A program made the position numbers and the translations under genes. A stretch of 64,000 nt of DNA, taken from positions 62,001 through 126,000 of the forward strand of contig NZ_JASBRN010000012.1 in NCBI RefSeq assembly GCF_030149505.1. The letters are read 5' to 3'. Under the pieces are notes generated by a model. It ran no database searches, was not told the DNA's origin, and saw nothing but the letters and a program-made list of their open reading frames with translations. Origin of the DNA: Nocardioides sp. GTDB lineage: Bacteria; Actinomycetota; Actinomycetes; Propionibacteriales; Nocardioidaceae. This document shows, piece after piece, positions 37,411 through 46,397 of this stretch. Numbering within the stretch: the stretch's first letter is position 1; each line of letters begins with the position of its first letter.

Positions 37411-37437
37411 GCCGGCGGGTCCACCCGGACCCGCCGG
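37411..37437. terminator. Bidirectional hairpin between convergent genes
   Basis: CCGGCGGGTCC-ACCC-GGACCCGCCGG. Confidence 0.8.
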
Positions 37438-37446
37438 TTCGTCGCG

Positions 37447-38466
37447 TCAGGTACGACGGCGGCGGCGAGGTGGGATGTCCTCGGGCCTGTGCGTCTCGAC
37501 CCAGTCGTCGATCCGGGCCCACCAGTCGAAGAGCCACTCGATCCGGGCGTCGCGGTCGGTGGGGATCTCCGCGCGCGGCACCTGCCACCACTTCATGGTG
37601 ATCCGCTTGTCCATCGGCAGCTCGCGCCACAGGTCGCCGACCGTCATCACGTGGTCGAGCCCGGTGTGGGCGACCAGCACGACGTCGGCGTCCGGTGCCG
37701 CGTCGAGGGCTGCGAGCAGCCCGCCGGGCCGGGGCGCCAGCACGTGCACCATCTCCTCGGCCCGCCGCGCCATCGCGTGCAGCCCGAGCTTGTCCAGCCG
37801 CTCGATCGCACGGCTGCGGCGCGCGTCGGTGAAGTTGCCCCCCTCGGGGAAGATCACGAACGCGTCGTCCTCGTCCAGCCCGGTGGCCAGCGCGGCGATC
37901 TCGGCCTCGAGGTCCGTCCCGCGGTCAGGGGTGATGAACCGCGCGGGGATCCGGTGCAGCAGCGTGTCGATGACCGGGTCCCAGGCCAGCGTCGCCTTGA
38001 GCACGACCCGGGGCTCGCGGCTGTACCACGCCATCAGCGTGTGGATCAGGGTGAAGGAGTCGCCGGGGCCGGCGTGCCGGCAGCAGACCAGGATCGGCAC
38101 GCCGGGGTGCGCGTCGGGCGCCGAGCCCTGGCTCACGACCTCCAGGTGCAGCACCCGACGCGCCTCGGAGAAGAGCAGGGCCATCACGCCCTGCACCAGG
38201 TCGTAGTGGATGCCCTCGAAGTACGGCGTGCGGATCCGCCGCCCGAAGCCGGAGGCCAGCCACAGGCCCAGGAGGACGAGCAGCAGCACCGCCTCCATCG
38301 TCAGGTAGAGCACGACCATCCACAGCAGCCGGGGTGCGCGCCAGCGACCGGGCAGGAAGGGCGAGGCCGCCGCGGCCCCGAGCACCCACAGCGGCAGCGT
38401 GGTCCACACGAGCACGGTGAGGGCCAGCACCAGCGGCACGCTCACCGCCCGCCGCAGCACCCTCAC
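37447..38466 (-). CDS. 1-acyl-sn-glycerol-3-phosphate acyltransferase-like protein
   Basis: ILVCCRHAGPGDSF (HX4D) ... FVIFPEGGNFT; TM N-terminus. Confidence 0.82.
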   Translation of the reverse strand: MRVLRRAVSVPLVLALTVLVWTTLPLWVLGAAAASPFLPGRWRAPRLLWMVVLYLTMEAVLLLVLLGLWLASGFGRRIRTPYFEGIHYDLVQGVMALLFSEARRVLHLEVVSQGSAPDAHPGVPILVCCRHAGPGDSFTLIHTLMAWYSREPRVVLKATLAWDPVIDTLLHRIPARFITPDRGTDLEAEIAALATGLDEDDAFVIFPEGGNFTDARRSRAIERLDKLGLHAMARRAEEMVHVLAPRPGGLLAALDAAPDADVVLVAHTGLDHVMTVGDLWRELPMDKRITMKWWQVPRAEIPTDRDARIEWLFDWWARIDDWVETHRPEDIPPRRRRRT

Positions 38467-38630
38467 CTGGACCTCACCGCCCCATCACACCACCTGCGGC
38501 ACCGCGCGACCCGCACTCACGCCCGCAGCGGGCTGCTGGTCCGGTCGCACCGGCGCGTCCTGCGGGGAGTCGCGCCCGCCGTGCGAGGCACTGTGCACCG
38601 GGGCGCGGCGCCGGACGTACGGCGCGGACG

Positions 38631-39467
38631 TCACAGCCCCTGGGCCTCGAGGTACGCAGCACCCGCCTCCCGGCTGAGCCGGATCTTCTCGGCCACGGCG
38701 CGGAAGTCGCGCCCCGCGAAGACCGAGTCGTCCCGCCCGGAGGTGCCGCCCGCGGGGAGCACGTGGGCCTCGACGTCCTCGGGCAGCTCGTCGAGCTCCC
38801 GGTGCAGCCGGTGCCGGCGCGCGACCTCGAAGGAGACGCGCGCGACGTCCCAGGGCCGCCGGGGCGGGCGCAGCGGCCGGTCGATCCGGCCCACCTGGAG
38901 CACGAAGATCCGGGTGGCGCCGAGCTGGTGAGCCCGCGCGACGGGGACGGAGTTCACGATGCCGCCGTCGAGGTAGTGCTCCCCGTCGATCCGCTTCGGG
39001 GGCAGCAACCCGGGCACGGCGGCGCTCGCGACCACCGCGTCGACGACGTCCCCGGAGTCGAACCAGTGCTCCGCGGCCCGCTCGATGTTGGCCGCACAGA
39101 CCTGGAGCGGCACCGCGAGGTCGGCGAAGGTCACCTCCCCGAGCTCCTCCCGCAGCCGGGTCGCCAGCGGGCGCGCCGACCACACGTGGGTGCCGGTCAC
39201 GACGGCCCGCCGGACCGCGCGCAGCGGGTTGTCGCCGTACACCTCCTTGGAGGAGGCCGCGACGCCCTGCCACAGGTCGGTGAGCCGGTCCACGACGCCG
39301 GGGTGCGGGTCCTGGGCGACGAAGGCGCCGTTGAGCGCGCCGACGCTGGTGCCGAGGACCAGGTCCGGGGTGATGCCGCGGTCGAGCAGGGCACCGAGCA
39401 TGCCGACCTCGACCGCGCCGAGCGCGCCTCCGCCACCGAGGACGAAGGCGGTGCGGGGCGCGGTCAC
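38631..39467 (-). CDS. Patatin-like phospholipase
   Basis: AFVLGGGGALGAVEVGMLGALLDRGI, GTSVGALNG, DGGIVNSVPV. Confidence 0.93.
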   Translation of the reverse strand: MTAPRTAFVLGGGGALGAVEVGMLGALLDRGITPDLVLGTSVGALNGAFVAQDPHPGVVDRLTDLWQGVAASSKEVYGDNPLRAVRRAVVTGTHVWSARPLATRLREELGEVTFADLAVPLQVCAANIERAAEHWFDSGDVVDAVVASAAVPGLLPPKRIDGEHYLDGGIVNSVPVARAHQLGATRIFVLQVGRIDRPLRPPRRPWDVARVSFEVARRHRLHRELDELPEDVEAHVLPAGGTSGRDDSVFAGRDFRAVAEKIRLSREAGAAYLEAQGL

Positions 39468-39492
39468 GGTCGACGGGGTGAGGACGGGGGCG

Positions 39493-39921
39493 TCAGCCGG
39501 CGGCGGGCGCGGTCGGCCCTGTCGGCCCGGTCGACCCGGCGTCGGCCCAGGCCTCGGCGCGCACGCGACGGGTGGCGCGGTGCTCGGCCCAGAAGCTCAG
39601 CAGCGGCACGGTGCCGCTGACCAGCGTGACGGCGGTGAACGGGATGTCCCAGTCGGCCCGGCGCGAGAGCCAGAAGGCGCTGAACAGGAAGATCATGTAG
39701 AGCCAGCCGTGGGCGACCCCGAGGTACGCGGAGATGTTGGAGCCCAGCTCCCAGCCGGCACCGGTGTCCTTGGCCAGCCAGGGTGCGTCGGAGACGAGGT
39801 AGCCGTAGTGCAGCGGCAGGCCGACCAGGCACAGCACCACCAGCAGGACGCCCACGATGGCGGCCATGGTGCGGTAGGCCCGCAGCGGGGTGCGGAGGTC
39901 GTCGGGGAGCTCGTGCGTCAC
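39493..39921 (-). CDS. DUF3817 family membrane protein
   Basis: YRTMAAIVGVLLVVLCLVGLPLHY...AHGWLYMIFLFSAFWLSRRADW. Confidence 0.85.
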   Translation of the reverse strand: MTHELPDDLRTPLRAYRTMAAIVGVLLVVLCLVGLPLHYGYLVSDAPWLAKDTGAGWELGSNISAYLGVAHGWLYMIFLFSAFWLSRRADWDIPFTAVTLVSGTVPLLSFWAEHRATRRVRAEAWADAGSTGPTGPTAPAAG

Positions 39922-40706
39922 GTGCCCGACGGTACCGGGGTGTCCGACGCCGGCTCCTCGGCCGCGTCCTCCTCGTCGCGGCGGCGGGTGACGTCGCGCA
40001 CGTAGCGCCACCACACGAAGGCCGCGAAGGCCGCGAAGACCACCCACTCCAGGGCGTAGAGCAGGTTGCGCAAGCCGGTGCCGCCCGCCGGCGGGGGTAG
40101 CTCCTCGAGGTCGGCGGGCGCCAGGGTGGCGGCCGCCTCGAGCGGGTCGGTGCGCTCCTGGTCGAGCACGGCGTAGGCGCCGTAGAGGTCCTGGTCGACG
40201 TGCTGGATCAGGTCGGCGGTGCGGACCTGCGGGACGACGTCGTCGGTGCGGTCGATGTCGGCCTCGCCGGTGCCGTCGGTGGGCTGCAGCCACGCGGTGA
40301 CCGCTCCAGGGCCGGTCGGCGCGGCCGGGGCTTCCTCGACCGTGGGCGACCAGCCGAGCACGACGGGGAGCGCCGGGTCGGTGGCGGCACCCACGGCCAG
40401 CGGGGTCACCACCCAGAACCCGTCGCGCCCCTCGTGCTCGCGCCCGGAGACGTAGACGGTGCCCTCGGGGAGCCAGCTGCCCTCCACGAGCACCGGCTGG
40501 CCGACGTACTCACCCGGGAACGGGTCGTCGGGACCCATCGCCTCGGCGAGCGGGATCGGCTCGACCTGCGTCAGGTCGACGGCCTCGGCGTCGCGTCGCG
40601 CCTGGTAGGAGTCCCACTGCCACCAGCCCAGCCCGCTCGCCGCGGCCACCATGAGCAGCGCGAGCAGGTGCGCGCCCCAGTATCTGGGGGCGAGGATGGA
40701 GGGCAC
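39918..40706 (-). CDS. SURF1 family protein
   Basis: VPSILAPRYWGAHLLALLMVAAASGLGWWQWDSYQARR...GREHEGRDGFWVVTPL; C-terminal TM. Confidence 0.88.
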   Translation of the reverse strand: MPSILAPRYWGAHLLALLMVAAASGLGWWQWDSYQARRDAEAVDLTQVEPIPLAEAMGPDDPFPGEYVGQPVLVEGSWLPEGTVYVSGREHEGRDGFWVVTPLAVGAATDPALPVVLGWSPTVEEAPAAPTGPGAVTAWLQPTDGTGEADIDRTDDVVPQVRTADLIQHVDQDLYGAYAVLDQERTDPLEAAATLAPADLEELPPPAGGTGLRNLLYALEWVVFAAFAAFVWWRYVRDVTRRRDEEDAAEEPASDTPVPSGT

Positions 40707-40761
40707 GCCTCCAGGGTACCGGCGCGGCCGAAGCCCGCTCGCAGCGGTGACTCCTGCCAAT

Positions 40762-40803
40762 TGGTCTGACCACTTGACCTCTGCCAGTCGCCCTGACTAC
40801 CGT
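40762..40803 (+). promoter_or_regulatory. FadR-type operator plus leaderless promoter
   Basis: TGGTCTGACCA (40762-40772), TTGACC (40774-40779)-N18-TACCGT (40798-40803), ATG at 40811. Confidence 0.7.
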
Positions 40804-40810
40804 CGATCTC

Positions 40811-41542
40811 ATGCCGCTGACCCCGGTGACCCGCCGCTCGGTGCCCGACGAGGTCTTCGACCAGGTCCTGGCCGAGGTCGTCGACGGCGGCCTCGCGCCC
40901 GGTGAGCAGCTGCCCAGCGAGCGCCGCCTGGCCGAGGTCCTCGGCGTCTCCCGGCCAGCCGTGCGCGAGGCCCTGCAGCGGATGGCCGCCACCCGACTGG
41001 TCGAGGTCCGCCAGGGCGAGGCCACGACCGTCCGCGACTTCAAGAGGTACGCCGGCCTCGACCTGCTCCCCCGCCTGCTGGTCCGTGCGGGGGGTCTGGA
41101 CACCGCCGTGGCCCGCAGCGTGCTGGAGGCGCGGCTGGCCGTGGGCCCGGCCGTCGCGGCGCTCGCCGCCGAGCGGGGTGGCCCCACGCTGGCCGCGATG
41201 CTGGACGAGGTCGTGGACCGGCTCAGTGCCACCGACGACGACGTCGAGCGCCAGGCGCACGCCCTCGAGCTGTGGGACCAGGTCGTGGACGCCGCCGACT
41301 CGATGGTCTTCCGGCTGATGTTCAACAGCCTGCGCGCGGCGTACGAGCCCGCGCTGGAGGCGCTCGCGCCCGTGATGGCCCTCGAGGTCGGCCAGGTCGA
41401 GGCCTACCGGCTGCTCGTCGCCGCGATCGCCAGTGGCGACCCCGAGGTCGCCCGGGCCGCTGCCGACCGGGTCCTGCGACCCGCCACCGACACGATCCTG
41501 GGCGCGCTCGGCGCCCTCGACCCGACAGGAGACGTCCGATGA
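40811..41542 (+). CDS. FadR/GntR family transcriptional regulator
   Basis: VFDQVLAEVVDGGLAPGEQLPSERRLAEVLGVSRPAVREALQRMAATRLVEVRQGEAT. Confidence 0.92.
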   Translation: MPLTPVTRRSVPDEVFDQVLAEVVDGGLAPGEQLPSERRLAEVLGVSRPAVREALQRMAATRLVEVRQGEATTVRDFKRYAGLDLLPRLLVRAGGLDTAVARSVLEARLAVGPAVAALAAERGGPTLAAMLDEVVDRLSATDDDVERQAHALELWDQVVDAADSMVFRLMFNSLRAAYEPALEALAPVMALEVGQVEAYRLLVAAIASGDPEVARAAADRVLRPATDTILGALGALDPTGDVR

Positions 41543-42267
41543 CCCGTGTCGACCCTCGCATCGAGGCGGAAGCAGCTGCCCAGGTGGCGGCGGACGAGGC
41601 CCGGATCACCGGGCAGGCACGCCGCCGTCAGGCGCTGCCGCTCTTCGGGGCCTTCCGCCAGTTCTGGCGCCACCCCAGCCCGCCGGTCATCACCGCGGCG
41701 CTGGTCGTGGCGGTCACCGGGCGGGTCCTCTCCGGCGCGGGCACCTGGTGGGAGCTGCTCGTGCCCGCCGTCCTGCTCGGGCTCTTCCCGCTGCTGGAGT
41801 GGACGGTCCACGTGGTGGTGCTGCACTGGAGGCCGCGCAGCATCGGTCGCCTGGTCATCGACCCGCACCTGGCCCGCGAGCACCGCGCGCACCACGCGGA
41901 CCCGCGCGACCTGCCGCTGGTCTTCATCCCGTTCCGCTCGCTCGTCGGGATGATCGTGTCCCTCGCCCTGCTGTCGTGGTGGCTGGCGCCGAGCGCGACC
42001 TGGGGCTGGACGGTGCTGGTGACGACGTACGCCGTCGCGCTCGGCTACGAGTGGACCCACTACCTCGTGCACAGCGACTACAAGCCGCGCACCCGCGTCT
42101 ACCGCGCCATCTGGCGCAACCACCGGCTGCACCACTACAAGAACGAGCACTACTGGTTCGCCGTCGTCACCGCCGGCACCGCCGACCGGCTCCTCGGCAC
42201 CTACCCCGACCCCGGCACCGTCCGCTCCTCGCCGACCGTCAAGGCGCTGCACTCCCAGGACGCCTGA
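41539..42267 (+). CDS. Sterol desaturase/fatty acid hydroxylase family protein
   Basis: LEWTVHVVVLHW...LAREHRAHHADP...YEWTHYLVHSDYKP...RNHRLHHYKNEHYWFAV histidine clusters. Confidence 0.9.
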   Translation: MTRVDPRIEAEAAAQVAADEARITGQARRRQALPLFGAFRQFWRHPSPPVITAALVVAVTGRVLSGAGTWWELLVPAVLLGLFPLLEWTVHVVVLHWRPRSIGRLVIDPHLAREHRAHHADPRDLPLVFIPFRSLVGMIVSLALLSWWLAPSATWGWTVLVTTYAVALGYEWTHYLVHSDYKPRTRVYRAIWRNHRLHHYKNEHYWFAVVTAGTADRLLGTYPDPGTVRSSPTVKALHSQDA

Positions 42268-42287
42268 GCCCGCCCGGTCGCTCGCTC

Positions 42288-42415
42288 ACTCGGCACGCAT
42301 TCGAGCGTGACTCGGCGCGGATTCGAGAGTGAGTCGGCGCGCGACGACTCGGCCTCGAATCGGTGCCGAGTCACGCTCGAACCGGTGACGAGTCACCGTC
42401 GAACCAGCGCCGAGT
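42288..42415. repeat. Mixed-orientation array of about 22-bp units
   Basis: Units ACTCGGCACGCATTCGAGCGTG, ACTCGGCGCGGATTCGAGAGTG forward; CTCGAATCGGTGCCGAGTCACG, CTCGAACCGGTGACGAGTCACC, GTCGAACCAGCGCCGAGTGGC reverse. Confidence 0.8.
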
Positions 42416-42425
42416 GGCGGGAGGG

Positions 42426-43391
42426 TCAGTCGGCGCAGGCGGCGAAGGGGAGGCCGCGGCGCAGGGTGAGCTCGGCGGCGGCGACGGGGTCGACGAGGCG
42501 GTAGCCGATGCGCCCGGTGCCGGGATCGGCGACGCCGCCCTCGAAGGCGCGCGCCACGTCGGGGGAGGACTCGGCCAGCTCGACCCGGGCGAAGAGGTCG
42601 TCGCGGTCCTCACCGAGGCGGATGGTGGCCAGCGTCCCCTCCAGGTTCACGGCGTACGCCGTCAGCGGCTCGAGCCCGGCCGCCCCGTCCGGCGCGGGGA
42701 CGCAGCCGCGCTCGACGTAGGTGCCGACGGCCGGGCCGGTGACGAGCATCCCCGTCGCGTCGTCGGACGCCCAGGACTCACCCACCTCGACGTCGACCGC
42801 GGCCCCGGAGAGCACGAGGCCGTCGTCCACGTCGACCACCGCGTCGGCCAGCGGACCGACCCCGGCCTCGACGGCCTCCTCGACCGCGCGCGGGTCGATG
42901 ATCGGGTGCAGGCCGAGGATCCAGCCGACCTCCTGGCCCTCGGCGTCGAAGAGCCGGGCCTCCCAGCCGACGTCCTCCTGGGTGAAGCTGTGGTCACGGA
43001 GCAGCTGCGGGCCCACGGGACGCAGCAGTCCGTCGGAGAGGATCGCGGTCTCGCGCTGGGCGCGGTCCCAGAAGGCCGCGCGTTCACGGGCGGGCAGGTC
43101 GCTCGAGAGCTCGAGCAGCCCCAGCTGAGTGGCGGCCCGGTCGAAGTCGGTGACGGTCACCGCGGTGACATCCAGCGGGACGTGAGGGAGCGCGCGCTGA
43201 GCCGGGGTCACCGAGTCGGCACTCACCGACTGGGTCGCGACGGGTCCGGGGGGCTCGACGCCCTGCGGGGGTGCGTCGTCGCCGCTGCACCCGGTCAGGG
43301 CGGCGCCCAGGGCGAGCACGACGACGCCGACGGCCACCCGGCCGCCGACCCTGCTCGGACGAGTCACACGCACGGGCAGAGAGTGTGCCAC
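42426..43391 (-). CDS. Putative lipoprotein
   Basis: VGVVVLALGAALTGCSGDD lipobox; no recognised domain. Confidence 0.75.
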   Translation of the reverse strand: MAHSLPVRVTRPSRVGGRVAVGVVVLALGAALTGCSGDDAPPQGVEPPGPVATQSVSADSVTPAQRALPHVPLDVTAVTVTDFDRAATQLGLLELSSDLPARERAAFWDRAQRETAILSDGLLRPVGPQLLRDHSFTQEDVGWEARLFDAEGQEVGWILGLHPIIDPRAVEEAVEAGVGPLADAVVDVDDGLVLSGAAVDVEVGESWASDDATGMLVTGPAVGTYVERGCVPAPDGAAGLEPLTAYAVNLEGTLATIRLGEDRDDLFARVELAESSPDVARAFEGGVADPGTGRIGYRLVDPVAAAELTLRRGLPFAACAD

Positions 43392-43457
43392 CCCGGGGAC
43401 CTCCGGATCGTGACTTCTGCCCGACCGAGACAGCCGTCCCGGTCGGTCGCCGCCGAC

Positions 43458-43507
43458 GGGACGTCATGCGCGCTGCATCGAGGGACCTCCCGCCCGCATG
43501 ACGTCCC
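43458..43507 (-). terminator. Long inverted repeat downstream of HMG-CoA reductase gene
   Basis: GGGACGTCATGCG (43458-43470) ... CGCATGACGTCCC (43495-43507), perfect 13-bp arms. Confidence 0.6.
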
Positions 43508-43526
43508 GAGCGGGCGGGGCTGGGCC

Positions 43527-44699
43527 CTAGGGACGGTTGCGCCCCAGGTCGTCGTGCGCCTGCACCCACTCCTCGGCCACGACGGCCGAGCCCAGGGACA
43601 GCTCCCCGGCCAGGACCGTCGCGGCAATGATCTCGGCCAGCTTCAGCACCCCGCCGCTGCCGTAGCAGCCGAGCAGCTCCAGGCACTCGCGCTGCGTGGC
43701 CAGGCCCGTGCCGCCGCCGTACGTCGCCACGATGAGGGAGGGCAGGGTGACGGAGGCGTAGAAGTCGCCGTTGGGCAGCAGCTCGGAGAAGCCGTAGAGC
43801 GCGGAGGACTCCGCCACGTTGGCGACGTCCTGCCCGGTAGCGATGAAGATCGCGGTGATGCCGTTGGCGGAGTGGTTGCCGTTGTTGTTGGTCACGCTCA
43901 TGATCGAGCCGAGCTGCCCGCGCATCCGCGCGGCGTAGAGCTGGTCGGTCGAGACGTGCATCTGCTCCTCGACCAGCGCCGCGGGCAGGGTGATCTCGGC
44001 GACGACCCGCTTGCCGCGGGTGTGGAGCATGTTGACCACCGACGTCTTCTTGTCGGTGGCGAACTGCCCCTCGAGCAGGAAGTGCAGCTCGCCCGGGTAG
44101 TGCTGCTTGATCCACGCGCACGCCGCGAAGGTCGCCTTGCCGGTGAGGTTCTGCCCCGCGGCGTCACCGGTGGAGTAGTTGAACCGGGTGTAGAGCAGCT
44201 TCGAGGCGCCGAACGTCTGGATGTCGAGCAGCTTGCCGGTGCCGGTCGTCGCCTCGGCCGCGGCCGCGATCTCGGGCACGTGCTGGTCCAGCCACACCTT
44301 GAAGTCCCGCGCCTCCCGGGCGCTGGCGAAGCTGAAGACCGGGGCGCGCTGCATCCGGTCGTCCAGGACCGTCGTGGTGATGCCGCCGGCGGCGCGGCAC
44401 AGCTTCATCCCGCGGCTGTACGACGCCACGAGGGTCCCCTCGGTGGTGGCGAGCGGCACGAGGAACTCGCCGGTCGCGTGCTCGCCGTTGACCAGCAGCG
44501 GACCGGCCAGCCCGATCGGCACCTGCGCGACGCCGAGGAAGTTCTCGATGTTGCCCGGCAGCGTGCTCGGCTCCAGGGAGTACGACGACACGTGCTCGAG
44601 CCGGGCAGCGGTCTGCTCCTCGGCGTAGGTCCTGCGCGCCGCGATGGCCTGCGCCCCGTAGTCATCGTCGCGGTCGCGGGGGATCGTGGGCAGCGTCAC
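43527..44699 (-). CDS. Hydroxymethylglutaryl-CoA reductase
   Basis: NIENFLGVAQVPIGLAGPLLVNGEHATGEFLVPLATTEGTLVASYSRGMKLCRAAGG...GMKLCRA, VTNNNGNHSANGITAIFIATGQD. Confidence 0.9.
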   Translation of the reverse strand: MTLPTIPRDRDDDYGAQAIAARRTYAEEQTAARLEHVSSYSLEPSTLPGNIENFLGVAQVPIGLAGPLLVNGEHATGEFLVPLATTEGTLVASYSRGMKLCRAAGGITTTVLDDRMQRAPVFSFASAREARDFKVWLDQHVPEIAAAAEATTGTGKLLDIQTFGASKLLYTRFNYSTGDAAGQNLTGKATFAACAWIKQHYPGELHFLLEGQFATDKKTSVVNMLHTRGKRVVAEITLPAALVEEQMHVSTDQLYAARMRGQLGSIMSVTNNNGNHSANGITAIFIATGQDVANVAESSALYGFSELLPNGDFYASVTLPSLIVATYGGGTGLATQRECLELLGCYGSGGVLKLAEIIAATVLAGELSLGSAVVAEEWVQAHDDLGRNRP

Positions 44700-44766
44700 G
44701 AGCAGCGAGCCTAGTGACGCGCTCCCGCTCCGGCGTCACCGCGACGCGCGGTTCTACGATCGGTCC

Positions 44767-46239
44767 GTGCCCACCCCCGACCACGGCCTCGGCGGCCCGG
44801 ACGGTCCTGACCAGCCCGACGACTCCGCCGCAGTGCTGCGGCAGTTCGCCGCGATGGTGGCCGCGTCCGACCTGGCCGAGCTGCGAGGCCTCGGGAGCCT
44901 CTCGGGTGCCGACCCGCTCGCCCGGCGCACCACCAACCCGCACCTGCGCCGACCGCGGCGTGCGACCCCGGTCGTCCTGCGGGTCCGGGTCGACCTGGCC
45001 GGCGCGACCCCGCCGATCTGGCGACGACTCGCGCTGCGCTCGGACCTGACGCTCGCGGCCGTCCACGACGTGCTGCAGGCGGCGTACGACTGGGCGGGCG
45101 GGCACCTGCACCGTTTCGCGATCGGAGGCGACTGCTTCGACCCTCGGGCCGAGTGGTTCCTGTGCCCCTTCGACGCCGTGGAGGGCGACGACCTGGGGAC
45201 GCCCGACTCCGAGGTCACCCTCGACGAGGTGCTGGTCGAGCCGGGGGACGTCCTGCACTACGTCTACGACTACGGCGACGAGTGGGACCTGGTGCTGGTG
45301 CTCGAGGAGGTCGCGTCCGTCGGGACGACGACACCGCCCGCGGCGTGCCTCGACGGCGAGCGCGCCGCCCCGCCCGAGGACTGCGGCGGGCTGCGGGACG
45401 CCGCCGAGCTCGCCGGCCTGCTCGAGGACCCGACCGCCTTCGACACTGCCGGGGTCGACCGGCTGGTCGCAGCGAGCACCGCGCTGCTGGCGCTGAGGCC
45501 GGACCTCGCCGAGCTGCTCGGCAGGCTGCGTGCCACGCCGGTCGGACCGGAGCTGCTCGCCCGCGTCGCCGAGGTCGCAGGCGTCACCGGACCACCCTCA
45601 GGGGGCGACGCCCCCGACGAGGCCACCCTGCTCTCCCACCTGTCCGGCCACCGGTGGTTCCTGGAGCGCGCCCGGGACGGAGGGCTGCCGCTCACACCCG
45701 CCGGCTACCTCCGGCCGGTCGACGTGGCGGCCGCCGCGGCGGTCCTGCCCTCGTGCTCCCACTGGCTGGGCAAGGCCAACCGTGAGGACCTCACGTGGCC
45801 TGTGCGCGAGCTGCGCGCCGGGCTCCAGCGCATGCGGCTGCTGCGCAAGCACCGGGGCCATCTCGTGCTCACCCCCGCCGGTCGCCGCGCCGTCGTCGAC
45901 CCCTCGGCCCTGTGGGAGCACCTGCGGCTGCACCTGGTGTCGGGGTCCGTGGACACCTTCGAGGTGCAGGCCCGTCTGCTCGCCCTGCTGTACGTCGCCT
46001 CGGAGCCGCGCGGCCACCACGAGCAGCGCCTGGCCGACGCCCTGACGTGGCTGGGCTGGCGCGAACGCGGCACGCACCCCATCGGCCCGGACGCCGCCGC
46101 CTGGGCGATCTCCGAGGTCACGAGCGCGCTGACGGAGGTGGCGGTGCGGGACGAGGACCCGGCGCGGGCGGGACGGTCGTCGCGTCGGCTCTCGCCCGTG
46201 GCCGTCGAGCTGGCCCGCGCGGCGCTGGCGCCCTGGTGA
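44767..46239 (+). CDS. Plasmid pRiA4b ORF-3-like family protein
   Basis: VLRVRVDLAGATPPIWRRLALRSDLTLAAVHDVLQAAYDWAGGHLHRFAIGG...YDYGDEWDLVLVLEEV. Confidence 0.85.
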   Translation: MPTPDHGLGGPDGPDQPDDSAAVLRQFAAMVAASDLAELRGLGSLSGADPLARRTTNPHLRRPRRATPVVLRVRVDLAGATPPIWRRLALRSDLTLAAVHDVLQAAYDWAGGHLHRFAIGGDCFDPRAEWFLCPFDAVEGDDLGTPDSEVTLDEVLVEPGDVLHYVYDYGDEWDLVLVLEEVASVGTTTPPAACLDGERAAPPEDCGGLRDAAELAGLLEDPTAFDTAGVDRLVAASTALLALRPDLAELLGRLRATPVGPELLARVAEVAGVTGPPSGGDAPDEATLLSHLSGHRWFLERARDGGLPLTPAGYLRPVDVAAAAAVLPSCSHWLGKANREDLTWPVRELRAGLQRMRLLRKHRGHLVLTPAGRRAVVDPSALWEHLRLHLVSGSVDTFEVQARLLALLYVASEPRGHHEQRLADALTWLGWRERGTHPIGPDAAAWAISEVTSALTEVAVRDEDPARAGRSSRRLSPVAVELARAALAPW

Positions 46240-46253
46240 GGCTGGGTGTCACC

Positions 46254-46277
46254 GAGTCGGTGAGTCGGTGAGTCGGT
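46254..46277. repeat. 8-bp tandem repeat (GAGTCGGT)x3 at tRNA-Ala 3' flank
   Basis: GAGTCGGTGAGTCGGTGAGTCGGT read directly. Confidence 0.8.
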
Positions 46278-46349
46278 GGAGCCTAGGGGACTCGAACCCC
46301 TAACCCCCTGCTTGCAAAGCAGGTGCGCTACCAATTGCGCCAAGGCCCC
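46277..46349 (-). tRNA. tRNA-Ala(TGC)
   Basis: Reverse complement GGGGCCTTGGCGCAATTGGTAGCGCACCTGCTTTGCAAGCAGGGGGTTAGGGGTTCGAGTCCCCTAGGCTCCA; G3:U70 pair. Confidence 0.96.
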
Positions 46350-46397
46350 GGGTGCACGGCGGCGTACGCCGTGCGGGTGGTGCTGGTGGACCGAGGG

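Noticed and set aside
42288-42415. Possible CRISPR array
   Set aside because: Units are about 22 bp, adjacent without unique spacers, in mixed orientation and near no cas genes.
44767-46239. Possible transposon remnant because of pRiA4b ORF-3 homology
   Set aside because: No terminal inverted repeats, transposase or target duplication seen; family is widely chromosomal.
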